64,000 nt of DNA. Origin: JBKECO01 sp047974745 (GTDB lineage: Bacteria > Bacillota > Clostridia > Lachnospirales > Lachnospiraceae). The stretch is taken from NCBI GenBank assembly GCA_047974745.1, contig JBKECO010000031.1, positions 1-64,000 of the forward strand. Direction: 5' to 3'. How positions within the stretch are numbered: the first letter of the stretch is position 1; each line of letters starts with the position of its first letter. Position numbers and translations under genes: made by a program. Below are positions 44,001-53,094 of this stretch, one piece after another. Under the pieces are notes generated by a model. It was not told the origin of the DNA and did no database searches. It saw only the letters and a program-made list of their open reading frames with translations.

Positions 44001-44894
44001 ATGCGTAAAATTTTAATTGTCGACGACAATCGACTAAATCTAAAGATCCTGGAAGACATCCTTTTGGAAGAAGGCTATGAAATACACTGCCTGTCCGACA
44101 GTACTCAGGTAGTAGACACGGTCACGAGCTTATTACCAGATGCGATTTTTTTAGATCTTATTATGCCAGGTCTGGATGGGTTCTGTGTCTGTGACCTTCT
44201 TCAAAATCAAGAGGAGTTACAAAACATCCCCATTATCATCATGACTTCCCTATCTGGCACAGGTTCTCTGGATAAAGCTTTTGAAAAGGGTGCTTTCGAC
44301 TTTATCAGAAAGCCTTTTGACAAGGTAGAGGTACAGGCCAGGCTAAAGTCTGCATTGCGTTATTATGACCAGCATAGGATCCTTGAACACTTGGCAATGC
44401 GTGATGGTCTTACCAATCTTTATAACCACAGATACAGTATGGAATATTTGAGAAAAGAGTGCTTTCTCGCCAAAGAAAATGGGTATCCTATCGCATTTAT
44501 GATGTTAGATATTGATTACTTTAAGTCTGTCAATGATACCTTTGGTCACAAAGCAGGAGATCTGATATTAAAAGAGGTCAGCAAGCTCTTGCAGGAAATC
44601 GTTGACTGTGATGGTTTAGTGGGGAGATACGGAGGGGAGGAATTTAGTGTTACACTAAATGACTGGCCATTGCCAAATGTTCTCGAGCTTGCCGAGAAGC
44701 TGCGCAGACAGATTGAAGATCATATCTTCTGGGTCTCTGAAGAAATCAAAATCACGATCACATTGAGCATCGGTATATCGTATTCAGAGACAGATGTAGG
44801 TAAACGAGCTGGTCTGCTGGTCGAAAAAGCGGATCATGGGTTATACAAAGCAAAAGATACAGGCAGAAACAGAGTCATACATCAGATTCTCTGA
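44001..44894 (+). CDS. Response regulator with GGDEF output (PleD-like diguanylate cyclase)
   Basis: A receiver domain (residues 1-120; acidic pair DD at 8-9, phospho-acceptor D52 in IFLDLIMPG, Lys in RKPFDK) is followed by a GGDEF domain (about 130-295) with RYGGEEF and MLDIDYFKSVNDTFGHKAGD. Phosphorylation should trigger dimerisation and cyclic di-GMP synthesis. The RxxD inhibitory site is absent (VDCD). No histidine kinase is next to it, so its partner lies elsewhere. GAGG lies 7 nt before the ATG; it may be cotranscribed with the regulator 42 nt upstream. Confidence 0.93.
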   Translation: MRKILIVDDNRLNLKILEDILLEEGYEIHCLSDSTQVVDTVTSLLPDAIFLDLIMPGLDGFCVCDLLQNQEELQNIPIIIMTSLSGTGSLDKAFEKGAFDFIRKPFDKVEVQARLKSALRYYDQHRILEHLAMRDGLTNLYNHRYSMEYLRKECFLAKENGYPIAFMMLDIDYFKSVNDTFGHKAGDLILKEVSKLLQEIVDCDGLVGRYGGEEFSVTLNDWPLPNVLELAEKLRRQIEDHIFWVSEEIKITITLSIGISYSETDVGKRAGLLVEKADHGLYKAKDTGRNRVIHQIL

Positions 44895-44917
44895 TGGACA
44901 TTCTCAGTTTCTGGTCA

Positions 44918-44962
44918 AAAAAATTGTCTCTGACTCCATCGGGAGGAAGAGACAATTTTTAG
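44918..44962. terminator. Bidirectional terminator after the response regulator
   Basis: AAAAATTGTCTCT and AGAGACAATTTTT pair around a 16-nt loop. The convergent hemerythrin gene ends at 45008. Confidence 0.9.
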
Positions 44963-45007
44963 TAGATCAGACCATAGTTCATAGTTCTCTATTTTATTAT
45001 TTCCTAA

Positions 45008-45430
45008 TTACAGTCTTTCAGGATTATCAATGAGAAAAATGTATTCTGCAACTGATCTGTCAAATGTTTTGATATGATGGAAGAGCCAGTCCACAACATC
45101 TTTCTCCACCTGCTGTACAAATTCTTCTGTCGGTCCTTCTGATTCTAAAAGCAGAATATTGAGATCCTGCAGAGTATTTTTGAACTCTTTGTGCTTTTCT
45201 TTATGATGTGCGATCTCCGGATAACTAACTTCTGCCTGCAATTTCTCTTCTTCCGCAAAGTGATAGTCCGTGTATTCTAATAAAAAGTCAAGCATTTTTA
45301 TTGATTTTACCTTGGCATTGCCCTCTTCACAGCTCTCAACGAACTGAGCGATTCTGTCGATCAACTCTCTGTGTTGATCATCGATCATATGATTCCCCGT
45401 TATCAGATTATCATCAAATTCTATTTTCAT
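45008..45430 (-). CDS. Bacteriohemerythrin
   Basis: This four-helix oxygen-binding protein with a diiron site has all ligands: the His in TGNHMIDDQH, His and Glu in DYHFAEEE, two His in IAHHKEKH, and the C-terminal HHIKTFD. Length 140 aa is normal for single-domain bacteriohemerythrins, which store or sense O2. The ATG at 45430 has AAAGGTGG 8 nt upstream and is preferred to an upstream in-frame GTG. It sits back to back with a rhodanese gene. Confidence 0.95.
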   Translation of the reverse strand: MKIEFDDNLITGNHMIDDQHRELIDRIAQFVESCEEGNAKVKSIKMLDFLLEYTDYHFAEEEKLQAEVSYPEIAHHKEKHKEFKNTLQDLNILLLESEGPTEEFVQQVEKDVVDWLFHHIKTFDRSVAEYIFLIDNPERL

Positions 45431-45521
45431 TTTATAGTCCACCTTTCTGCAAATGTATTGTTTTAATTATACATGCTGCAGCGGGAAAATTCACCCTTTT
45501 TTTGAAATGCTCCGACTCTTT

Positions 45522-45562
45522 TGTGATATAATCACAGTATTAGAATTGAAATTTGGTATACT
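45522..45562 (+). promoter_or_regulatory. Candidate promoter and CRP/FNR-like operator of the rhodanese gene
   Basis: TGTGATATAATCACA (45522-45536) has the TGTGA-N5-TCACA form. A -10 box TATACT begins at 45557, 28 nt from the palindrome centre, which again places the site near -41. A second possible -10 (TATAAT) is embedded in the palindrome itself, so repression is an alternative. Confidence 0.5.
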
Positions 45563-45613
45563 TGACATATAAAACATGTGCACGAAACATTTTCAGTCCG
45601 CAGGAGGATACTT

Positions 45614-45934
45614 ATGTTCAATTTATTTAATACGAAAAAAAATGTAATTAATGTCAATGATCTTGATCCATTACTTGGAAAAATAGAATTGATCGATATA
45701 CGTGAACCCTCAGAGGTCAGCAACGGAACTCTCCTTACCGCAAAAAATATTCCAATGAACTCACTGATGAATAACCCCGGAAAATATCTGATCAAGGATA
45801 AGACCTACTATATCATGTGCCAGTCCGGTGGCAGAAGCTCACGAACCACGTCTTTTTTGGAAAAGCAGGGTTATAATGTCATCAATGTTTCAGGCGGAAT
45901 GGGTTCTTATGCCGGAAATAAAATCAAAAAATAG
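45614..45934 (+). CDS. Single-domain rhodanese-like protein
   Basis: The 106-aa protein carries the rhodanese fold with IDIREPSEVSNGTL and the persulfide-forming Cys in YIMCQSGGRSSRTTSFL, and ends NVSGGMGSYAG. It should shuttle sulfane sulfur in the cytoplasm. GGAGG lies 6 nt before the ATG at 45614. It is divergent from hemerythrin and shares a CRP-like palindrome with the CoA-disulfide reductase gene 4 kb away. Confidence 0.9.
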   Translation: MFNLFNTKKNVINVNDLDPLLGKIELIDIREPSEVSNGTLLTAKNIPMNSLMNNPGKYLIKDKTYYIMCQSGGRSSRTTSFLEKQGYNVINVSGGMGSYAGNKIKK

Positions 45935-45962
45935 GATTCTATCTTTCTTTAGCGATCTTTCT

Positions 45963-47659
45963 TTATGCCAGTTTGAAGAACTCGATCATTGCATCGAGTT
46001 TTTCCGAGCTGACTTCATTTTCCTGAGCTCGCTCCAGGATCTCGTTAGCCTGTGTTGCAATATCTGCTATTCTCATGGCAATCTCCGTTGTTCCTGTCGC
46101 ACCTTCTGATGCAGCCTCAGTAATTTCATCGATGGCGATTCTCAGCTGATGAATCGATTCGTAAAGCTGTTCTGCCACTTCATTGATTCCTGATACCACC
46201 TCTCCGACTTCCTGCGCATCATTATAATACTGAGAACTAGTCTCAACGAGCTTTTCGTAATCGCCTAGAATTCTTGTATCCATGAATTTTAAAAGTGTAC
46301 CGGAATCTTCAACAACACCCTCTACTGCTTCCGAAACATTCATTGTGATATCATTGATTCTGGAAACTGCGTTTTTGGAATTTTCTGCAAGTACCCTGAT
46401 TTCATCTGCCACCACCGCAGACCTTTTCCTGCTTCACCTGCCCTTGCTGCTTCAATCGCTGCATTCAGTGCCAGAAGATTTGTCTGTGATGTAATCTGCA
46501 GTATTGTCTGCGACAATTCCCTGATTTCCTCGATTGCTCTGGTTCTTTCAATGGATTCTCGCAGCTTTAGATTTGTATCGTGATATATTTTTGTCGCCTG
46601 TTCTCTTGCAATGGTCGTTTCTGATTTTAATTTTTCGGCTCTCTCCCGAATCTCCTCTGACAGCTTTGCTCCGCTCTCAGTCTGCTTTTGCATCAGAGAA
46701 ACCTCTTCCTCCATCTCTATTGTTGATGCATTCATCTCTTGGGTCGAAGCCGACATTTCTTCCATCGCCGCAGAAAGCTCTTCTGTAGTGGATGAGATAT
46801 CCTCAACTCCAAGATGCAGTTGTGAAATGCGTTTTACTGCCTTTTCTGAGGTTCCTCTGACAGCAGCAGATTCCGACTGTATTCCGCTGATCGTACTAGA
46901 TATTTTTTGCTGCATATCCTGCGTGGATCTGACGATCTCTCCAATTTCATCCTTGCGATCGCTTCCGCCCTGTATTACTGAAACACGAAAATTACCGGAT
47001 GAAAGTTCCTCCATTCCGCTCTGTAGCTTTTGTATCGCTCTTGCTATGGAATTTCCCAGCCAGAAAGAAATAAAAGCACCAAGCAAAAGGATTATGATGG
47101 CAATGCCTGTGATGACTTGCATGCTTCGCATGATCTGTTTATTCACTTCGTCCATGTATTTTCCAACGAACCACATTCCAATGACTTCACCATCGCTTGA
47201 ATAGATCGGTGTATAGTAGGTCTGTGCTTTTTTTCCTAGGATATCAGCCGTTCCCTGATATTCTTCTCCTTTTCCAAGAACCGTTTCAATGACAACATCT
47301 GAAGCCTGGGTGCCTACCTGACGCTCTCCATTATCATCTACAACATTTGTTGAAATCCTGGTATCCCCCATAAAAATCGTTGCCAGGATCGTTGTTCCAT
47401 CTGTTATTTCATCGATCACTTCGAAATTATCGTTGATAAGGGCCTCCCCCTTATACATCTGCCCCTCTACGATTGACCAGTCTCCTTCATAGGTACTATC
47501 GATTAACTCGCTCCCCAGCTTCAGATAGTTATGCAGTGACTCACTCGTATCAGCCTTAACTAATGCGGATACCTGTGTATAGGTAATCGCTAGAATTGAC
47601 ATTACGAGCACAGAAATTACACTGACCGAGGTCAGCACTATTTTCCACTTTATTTTCAT
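45963..47659 (-). pseudogene. Methyl-accepting chemotaxis protein broken by a frameshift
   Basis: Two frames together make a full chemoreceptor of about 565 aa. The first (from the ATG at 47659) has helix 1, a single-Cache type sensor (about 35-180, TYYTPIYSSDGEVIGMWFVG), helix 2, HAMP and most of the signalling hairpin up to EAARAGEAGKG. There the frame turns to LRWWQM and soon stops; the other frame resumes with VVADEIRVLAENSKNAV and runs to 45963. A single missing base near 46418-46423 (GGTCTGCGG where GGT-NNN-GCG is expected) explains it. It falls in the most conserved part of the protein, so signalling would be lost unless this is a sequencing error. Confidence 0.85.
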
Positions 47660-47690
47660 CTAAATCCTCCGGATAATTATGATGCAGCAA

Positions 47691-48044
47691 TTAAGAGTAG
47701 AGGCTTAATCCGACAAGTGCACATCCTTCGAAAAAAGGTATGTCTCTTTTTTCAAGTAGCTCGGTGATCTCGGAGCTTTCAGCACCAGGTTGAATCAGAA
47801 CACATTTGCATTCTTTCTTTAATTCCTGTAGCAGCTTTAGCCCTTTTGCAGGATGAATGCACAGATCAATGATATCGATAGGACTTTCTGTGTCATTGAT
47901 AGACTCAAGCTCCTTGCCAACTGCTTCCACATGATATCCTGCATCGATAAGACGATGTTTGATCCGATAGGCGTATTTTGTTTCATTCAAAGTATCACCT
48001 ACTACTACGAAATTGTGCTGCTTCATGATCTCTTCCAGTGTCAT
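47691..48044 (-). CDS. CoA-binding domain protein (YccU-like)
   Basis: The 117-aa protein has a Rossmann-type CoA_binding_2 fold: NFVVVGDTLNETKYAYRIKHRL, IDIIDLCIHPAKG and CVLIQPGAESSEI. Such proteins bind coenzyme A; their role is unclear. I start at the ATG at 48044, which has GGAGG 6 nt upstream; the 40 residues that a longer frame would add have no family counterpart. It follows the CapA gene on the same strand after 148 nt. Confidence 0.82.
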   Translation of the reverse strand: MTLEEIMKQHNFVVVGDTLNETKYAYRIKHRLIDAGYHVEAVGKELESINDTESPIDIIDLCIHPAKGLKLLQELKKECKCVLIQPGAESSEITELLEKRDIPFFEGCALVGLSLYS

Positions 48045-48192
48045 TCGCTTCCTCCATTCTTCTCTTAACTGCAAATCCGCATGCAGCGGTGATGTCAGTT
48101 TCTGCAAATGATCAAGACCAATGTCCCTCTCATATCCTTCATGATTTGGCATCGTTTGATTCATTTGTACTTTAACTATCGGGTGATTTCGT

Positions 48193-49383
48193 TCAAAGCA
48201 TTAGGTCATTCAAAACAAAATTTTCCTCAATTCTTACAGTCCCAAAGGAAATACTCTGCAGAGTCTCATTTAATGTGTTCTGCTGTTGTTCGTCCATAAG
48301 AATTGTCGTTGCATTCGTAGCTTTTGCCGGAAGTATTTCTGCTGATGAGCTGCCTTTTTGATCAACAGTGATCTCCAGCAGCATGGTACTTTCAATTGTA
48401 CTGTTAAAAATAAAATTTCCCAAGCTATAGAAAATAGGTTTCCCTTCGTAATACTCGATTCCCTGCAGAACATGGGGATGAGCACCGATTACCAGATCTG
48501 CTCCGGCATCGATATAACTGTGTGCAAGTTCTGTCTGATATGCCTGGGGCTGGGTTTCCCGTTCAATTCCCCAGTGTACAAAAACCGTCAGATGATCGCA
48601 TTTCGTCACGGCCTGCTCGATCGACTCGACCAGTGCTGTTTTATCATAGGTCGAGAACACCCCCGGTACCTGATTCTCAGCATTCCAGGAAACTACTGGC
48701 AATACTCGGGAAGCGGCCAGAAAGCCAAATACTGTTCCATTTTTTTCAACAGTAATCAATTCTCTTGCTCTCTCATAGGTACTGCCTGCACCAGCATACA
48801 AGATGCCCTCCTCATCCAGTGCGGCGAAGTTCTCCTCTAAAACGACCGTACCGTAATCCAGGACGTGATTGTTCGCAAGACTTACAATATCCACACTTAG
48901 ATCCTGCAATAACGAGGTATATGCGGGATCGACACGAAAGGTATATTGCTTATCGGGTGCTTTCTCTCCTTTCGTACCAAAGGGGAACTCCTGATTGACC
49001 ATTACGATATCCGCAGTCTGAAGACGAGAAAGTATTTCCTCCGAAACGACGCCTTGAATGCCTTGTGAATCATAATTGTCCAAAACATAAGGACTCAGAT
49101 AGACATCTCCGCCAAAAATCAATGTCGTAGTTGCATTTGTCACCTCTGTTGATGGCACCTGTGACAGAATGTTTTCCTCTGATTCCATCACTTCGGACTC
49201 AGTTACTGCTTCAACTATGGTCGTCTCAGTGGTTCCCTCATCAGAATCAGCACTATTTTTTACACCAGATACATTTGCGATTTCCGACTCTCTGGCATCC
49301 ATTGCTTCCAAATATATTGTAGATAACAAAAGAACCATACCTGTTGTGAGTATTATCACTGCTGAAATTAAAATTCTTCTCAA
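48193..49383 (-). CDS. CapA family metallophosphatase (poly-gamma-glutamate synthesis type)
   Basis: A single N-terminal anchor helix is followed by an acidic, Thr- and Glu-rich linker (to about residue 85) and an extracytoplasmic calcineurin-like domain of the CapA family. Metal-site motifs are FGGDVYLS, VNQEFPFG, SLANNHVLDYG, VHWGIERE and GAHPHVLQG. The likely start is TTG at 49383, with AAGGAG 6 nt upstream; the frame is open for 13 more codons. CapA relatives act in capsule polymer handling, but no capsule genes are near. Confidence 0.88.
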   Translation of the reverse strand: MRRILISAVIILTTGMVLLLSTIYLEAMDARESEIANVSGVKNSADSDEGTTETTIVEAVTESEVMESEENILSQVPSTEVTNATTTLIFGGDVYLSPYVLDNYDSQGIQGVVSEEILSRLQTADIVMVNQEFPFGTKGEKAPDKQYTFRVDPAYTSLLQDLSVDIVSLANNHVLDYGTVVLEENFAALDEEGILYAGAGSTYERARELITVEKNGTVFGFLAASRVLPVVSWNAENQVPGVFSTYDKTALVESIEQAVTKCDHLTVFVHWGIERETQPQAYQTELAHSYIDAGADLVIGAHPHVLQGIEYYEGKPIFYSLGNFIFNSTIESTMLLEITVDQKGSSSAEILPAKATNATTILMDEQQQNTLNETLQSISFGTVRIEENFVLNDLML

Positions 49384-49513
49384 AATGTACTCCTTCGAAC
49401 TGGCTTGCTCGATATTCTTCAATCTGGCTATTTCGCTTATGCCAGATTTGCGGTATGCTTAGCGAAGCAACATCGTTTGATACCTACATTACAATTTAAC
49501 ATGAGGTGATTTT

Positions 49514-50083
49514 ATGAAAACAAAGACACTTGTACTTTCTGCATTAATGGCTGCGTTGACCTGCGTTGCCACTATGATCATTAAAATTCCGACCCCGACC
49601 TTCGGCTACATACATCCCGGTGATGGGTTTGTACTTTTAAGCGGAATCCTCCTTGGACCTTTCTATGGTGCACTGGCTGCCGGTATTGGTTCCATGTTCG
49701 CAGATATCTTTTCAGGTTATGCCTCCTGGGCTCCTGCTACCTTTATCATTAAGGCACTGTGTGCCGCACTGATCGGACTCATCTATCGTAAGTTCGCAGT
49801 TGGCACTGCCATTTCCATGAAGCGAAAATATCTCATTGTGCTGTTTGGTGGCATTTTGGGCGAAGCTGTTATGGTCTTGGGTTATTTTCTCTACGAGACT
49901 GGTCTCGCTGCTTTTGCCGGAGGTACGTTCTCCGCTGCGGCACTTGCCTCCGGACTGGCTGTTTCCCTGCTCTCGATCCCATTCAATACCGCACAGGGAA
50001 TCATAGGGATTGTGATCAGTCTTCTCCTGTTTCCCATCATTATAAGAATCGATCCACTCAGATCGAATCAAGTCAGGAACTGA
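49514..50083 (+). CDS. ECF transporter S component
   Basis: This 189-aa membrane protein has about six helices and the ECF S-unit pattern IKIPTPTFGYIHPGDGFVLLSG near residue 23 (quoted across the conserved Pro and Gly). It resembles the branch that takes up hydroxymethylpyrimidine or pyridoxine-like vitamins, but the substrate is uncertain, and no riboswitch lies upstream to settle it. The energising units EcfA/T must be encoded elsewhere. GAGGTG precedes the ATG. Its last 16 nt overlap the end of galM on the other strand. Confidence 0.85.
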   Translation: MKTKTLVLSALMAALTCVATMIIKIPTPTFGYIHPGDGFVLLSGILLGPFYGALAAGIGSMFADIFSGYASWAPATFIIKALCAALIGLIYRKFAVGTAISMKRKYLIVLFGGILGEAVMVLGYFLYETGLAAFAGGTFSAAALASGLAVSLLSIPFNTAQGIIGIVISLLLFPIIIRIDPLRSNQVRN

Positions 50084-51111
50084 TAAGAGGTTCTGGAACG
50101 AAATTCCGTATCTGCCTTTTGGACCGGATCAGGAAACGCTTCACAATTTACTGCATTTGGATATTGCTGTGATTCAAAGCAGTAGCCACTTCTATTTCCA
50201 TAGACTGCTTTGTTCTTTCCCGTGTGACTGCTGATAAAATTGCCCGCATAGAACTGCATTCCAGGGCAGTCCGTAAAAGCAATCATGTGGATACCTGTTT
50301 TTCCGCTCTTAGCCTCAGCCATGATGCGAAAGCCTTCGCCGGTGATTGCATAGTTATGATCATATCCACCGCAATACGTAAGCTGTGGGTATGGGTCATC
50401 TATATCGAGCTCTATCGCTTTCATAACTCGAAAGTCCATAGGTGTATGTTCCACCTGGCGGATTTCACCCGTTGGTATCAACCCGATTTCTCTGATTGGT
50501 GTAAAGGCATCTGCGTAGATCTTGACTTCCTGATCTTCGGCATTCCCAGAGTCATGACCTGACAGGTTAAAGTAAGAATGATTTGTAAAATTGATGATGG
50601 TATTCTGATCACAAATCGCTGTATAATCAATATTTAAGGTATTATCGGAAGTCAGCTGATAGCATATTTTTGCAACTAGTCTGCCAGGAAACCCATCCTC
50701 TAAATGCTCCATAACACAAGAAAGCGTTACAGAAGTATCATATTGGCTGATTTCTTCGAGCTGAAATAGTTTCTGATGCATACCATGAGCGCCACTATGA
50801 AGATTGTTTTCTCCATCGTTCTTTTCTAATTGAAATTCTGTATCTCCAATCTGAAATCGTGCATTCTCAATACGATTACTGTTCCGTCCGATCATAGCAC
50901 CAAAAAAGTAATTATGATCCAGATATTCCTGCGGTGTATCATATCCAAGTACGATATCCACCATTTCATCTAGTTCATTCGGCACACGAATAGCTCTGAT
51001 CACAGCGCCTAGCGTTATGATCTCGACCTCGACTCCAGCCTCTCCAATCAGTGTGAACTTATCAATAATTTGATTATTGCTGTTTAAACCAAATATCTCC
51101 CTTTTTACCAT
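50068..51111 (-). CDS. galM: Aldose 1-epimerase (mutarotase)
   Basis: GalM interconverts alpha and beta anomers of galactose and glucose ahead of galactokinase. It has GAMIGRNSNRIENARF, GENNLHSGAHGMHQK, the catalytic His in NHSYFNLSGH and the catalytic Glu in CFESQQYPNA. Length 347 aa is standard. It overlaps the end of the ECF gene, convergently. It is far from galKT in this window. Confidence 0.94.
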   Translation of the reverse strand: MVKREIFGLNSNNQIIDKFTLIGEAGVEVEIITLGAVIRAIRVPNELDEMVDIVLGYDTPQEYLDHNYFFGAMIGRNSNRIENARFQIGDTEFQLEKNDGENNLHSGAHGMHQKLFQLEEISQYDTSVTLSCVMEHLEDGFPGRLVAKICYQLTSDNTLNIDYTAICDQNTIINFTNHSYFNLSGHDSGNAEDQEVKIYADAFTPIREIGLIPTGEIRQVEHTPMDFRVMKAIELDIDDPYPQLTYCGGYDHNYAITGEGFRIMAEAKSGKTGIHMIAFTDCPGMQFYAGNFISSHTGKNKAVYGNRSGYCFESQQYPNAVNCEAFPDPVQKADTEFRSRTSYQFLT

Positions 51112-51134
51112 TACGTCTCCCTCCTGTCTGTCTT

Positions 51135-51770
51135 CTAAACCAGAATCTCCTTGATCAATGGTATAAGATCTTTGACGGATTCTGCTCTTGGAACGAGCTC
51201 GTTTATCGTTCCAAACCCATAGGCGGCATGAATAAATGGCACACCAGCTTTTACGGCAGAATCATAATCTCCCTGTATATCCCCTATATAAACTGCTTTG
51301 CTGATCCGATTTCGCTCAATAATCCTCTTTATATTCTCTGCTTTTGGCAGATTTGCATTACCATAACATTCAAAATCCGTAAAATAATGTTCAAAGCCAT
51401 AGTGTCTTAACATACCTTCTATATAACCGCTCTGACAGTTACTTACAATAAAAAGCTTATAAGATACCTGTAATTCTTTGAGCATGGACTCCAACCCAGG
51501 ATAAAGATTTCCTCCATGCTGCTCTAGATACTCATTTTCTCTGGCACAGCAAATATCCAGTAGTTTTACCGCTTCCTCTCTGGATAACGTGGGAAACAGG
51601 CCAACTGCAATAATATCCATTGACAGTCCGAACAGCCCTCTGATATCCTCTGGCAATATCCGTCCCAAAGCAGGATTTAACTCCTGCACGACCTCATCCC
51701 ATGCTTTTGCGACATTTGCTACAGAATCCCATAGAGTTCCATCTAAATCAAAAATCACTCCTTGTTTCAT
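51135..51770 (-). CDS. HAD superfamily hydrolase (phosphoglycolate phosphatase-like)
   Basis: The 211-aa protein shows HAD motif I FDLDGTLWDS, motif II in FIVSNCQSG, the motif III Lys in LPKAENI and motif IV IGDIQGDYDSA, with a helical cap between I and II. It is probably a small-molecule phosphatase; the substrate is unknown. I start at the ATG at 51770 with GGAG 5 nt upstream. It follows purD after 55 nt and precedes galM, all on the same strand. Confidence 0.88.
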   Translation of the reverse strand: MKQGVIFDLDGTLWDSVANVAKAWDEVVQELNPALGRILPEDIRGLFGLSMDIIAVGLFPTLSREEAVKLLDICCARENEYLEQHGGNLYPGLESMLKELQVSYKLFIVSNCQSGYIEGMLRHYGFEHYFTDFECYGNANLPKAENIKRIIERNRISKAVYIGDIQGDYDSAVKAGVPFIHAAYGFGTINELVPRAESVKDLIPLIKEILV

Positions 51771-51825
51771 TTCTGCTCCGATCCAGTTCGTATATTTATA
51801 TGCTTTTTCCATCGTATGATTTATA

Positions 51826-53094
51826 CTATTCGATTGCTTTTCCAATATCAGTTCTCATATATTTATTCGCAAAATCGACCCACGCAGTCGCTTTATATGC
51901 ATTTTCCCTGGCAGATCTAAGGTCTTTTCCCTTTGCAGTCACACCAAGGACACGACCGCCATTCGTTACGATCCTGTGTTCCTGATCAAACGCCGTTCCT
52001 GCATGAAAGCAATGATATCCCTCTTCGTGATCAAATTTATCAAGTCCGGATATTTCAAATCCCTTTTGATAGGATACTGGATAACCATCGGAAGCAAGCA
52101 CGACACAAACTGCTGCATTTTGCTCAAATTCTAAATCAACAGTATCAAGACTTCCATCTGTACATGCTATCATCACATCAAGCAGATCCGTTTTCATTCG
52201 TGGCAGTACGACCTGCGCCTCTGGATCTCCAAATCTTGCGTTATATTCTAACACCTTTGGACCATCCTCTGTCAGCATCAGTCCAAAGAAAATGATTCCG
52301 ATAAATGGTCTTCCTTCGGAAGCCATTGCATCCACGGTCTGTTGGTAGATATATGTTCTACAAAATTCATCCACCTCTGGTGTATAGAACGGACTTGGTG
52401 AAAAAGTTCCCATTCCTCCTGTATTTAAGCCCTGGTCTCCATCCTGTGCACGTTTATGATCCTGAGCCGAGGACATGATTCGGATCGTGTGGCCATCTAC
52501 AAAGGAAAGCACTGAGACTTCACGCCCTGTCATAAATTCCTCCACGACCATGGTGCTACCTGCCTCACCGAATTTTCTCTCTTCCATGATTTCTTTTACG
52601 CCTGCCTCTGCCTCTTTAAAAGTATTACAAATCAATACCCCTTTACCCAAGGCAAGTCCATCTGCTTTCAAGACAATAGGCATCCTGGCTGTTCTTAAAT
52701 AGTCGATCGCTATGGCTGGATCATGAAAGGTCTCATAGCCGGCAGTTGGAATATTATATTTTTTCATCAGATCTTTGGAAAATGACTTGGAGCCTTCCAG
52801 AATCGCCGCATTTTTTCGCGGTCCAAATACTTTGAGACCTCGCTCTTCGAAAAAATCCACAATGCCGCCGACAAGTGGATCGTCCATTCCTATGATTGTA
52901 AAATCTATTTTTTCCTTCTCGGCAAAGTCAGCCAATGCCTCAAAATCCATAGCCGAAATAGATACACAGGAAGCCAGTGATGCGATTCCGGCATTCCCCG
53001 GTGCACAAAAGATTTTTTCAACATTTGGATTTTTCGAGATATTCTGCGCAATTGCATGCTCTCTGCCGCCGCTTCCAACAATTAAGACTTTCAT
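51826..53094 (-). CDS. purD: Phosphoribosylamine-glycine ligase
   Basis: PurD is an ATP-grasp enzyme of purine synthesis that makes glycinamide ribonucleotide. It has the N-terminal VLIVGSGGREHAIA, FFGPRKNAAILEGSKSFSK-like linker, VVEEFMTGREVSVLSFVDG and LEYNARFGDPE. Length 422 aa. It overlaps purN by 4 nt and is third in purM-purN-purD. Confidence 0.97.
   Translation of the reverse strand: MKVLIVGSGGREHAIAQNISKNPNVEKIFCAPGNAGIASLASCVSISAMDFEALADFAEKEKIDFTIIGMDDPLVGGIVDFFEERGLKVFGPRKNAAILEGSKSFSKDLMKKYNIPTAGYETFHDPAIAIDYLRTARMPIVLKADGLALGKGVLICNTFKEAEAGVKEIMEERKFGEAGSTMVVEEFMTGREVSVLSFVDGHTIRIMSSAQDHKRAQDGDQGLNTGGMGTFSPSPFYTPEVDEFCRTYIYQQTVDAMASEGRPFIGIIFFGLMLTEDGPKVLEYNARFGDPEAQVVLPRMKTDLLDVMIACTDGSLDTVDLEFEQNAAVCVVLASDGYPVSYQKGFEISGLDKFDHEEGYHCFHAGTAFDQEHRIVTNGGRVLGVTAKGKDLRSARENAYKATAWVDFANKYMRTDIGKAIE

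Noticed and set aside
46410..46425. Programmed frameshift in the chemoreceptor
   Set aside because: A -1 shift would restore the frame, but there is no slippery heptamer at the site and the receptor family does not use recoding.
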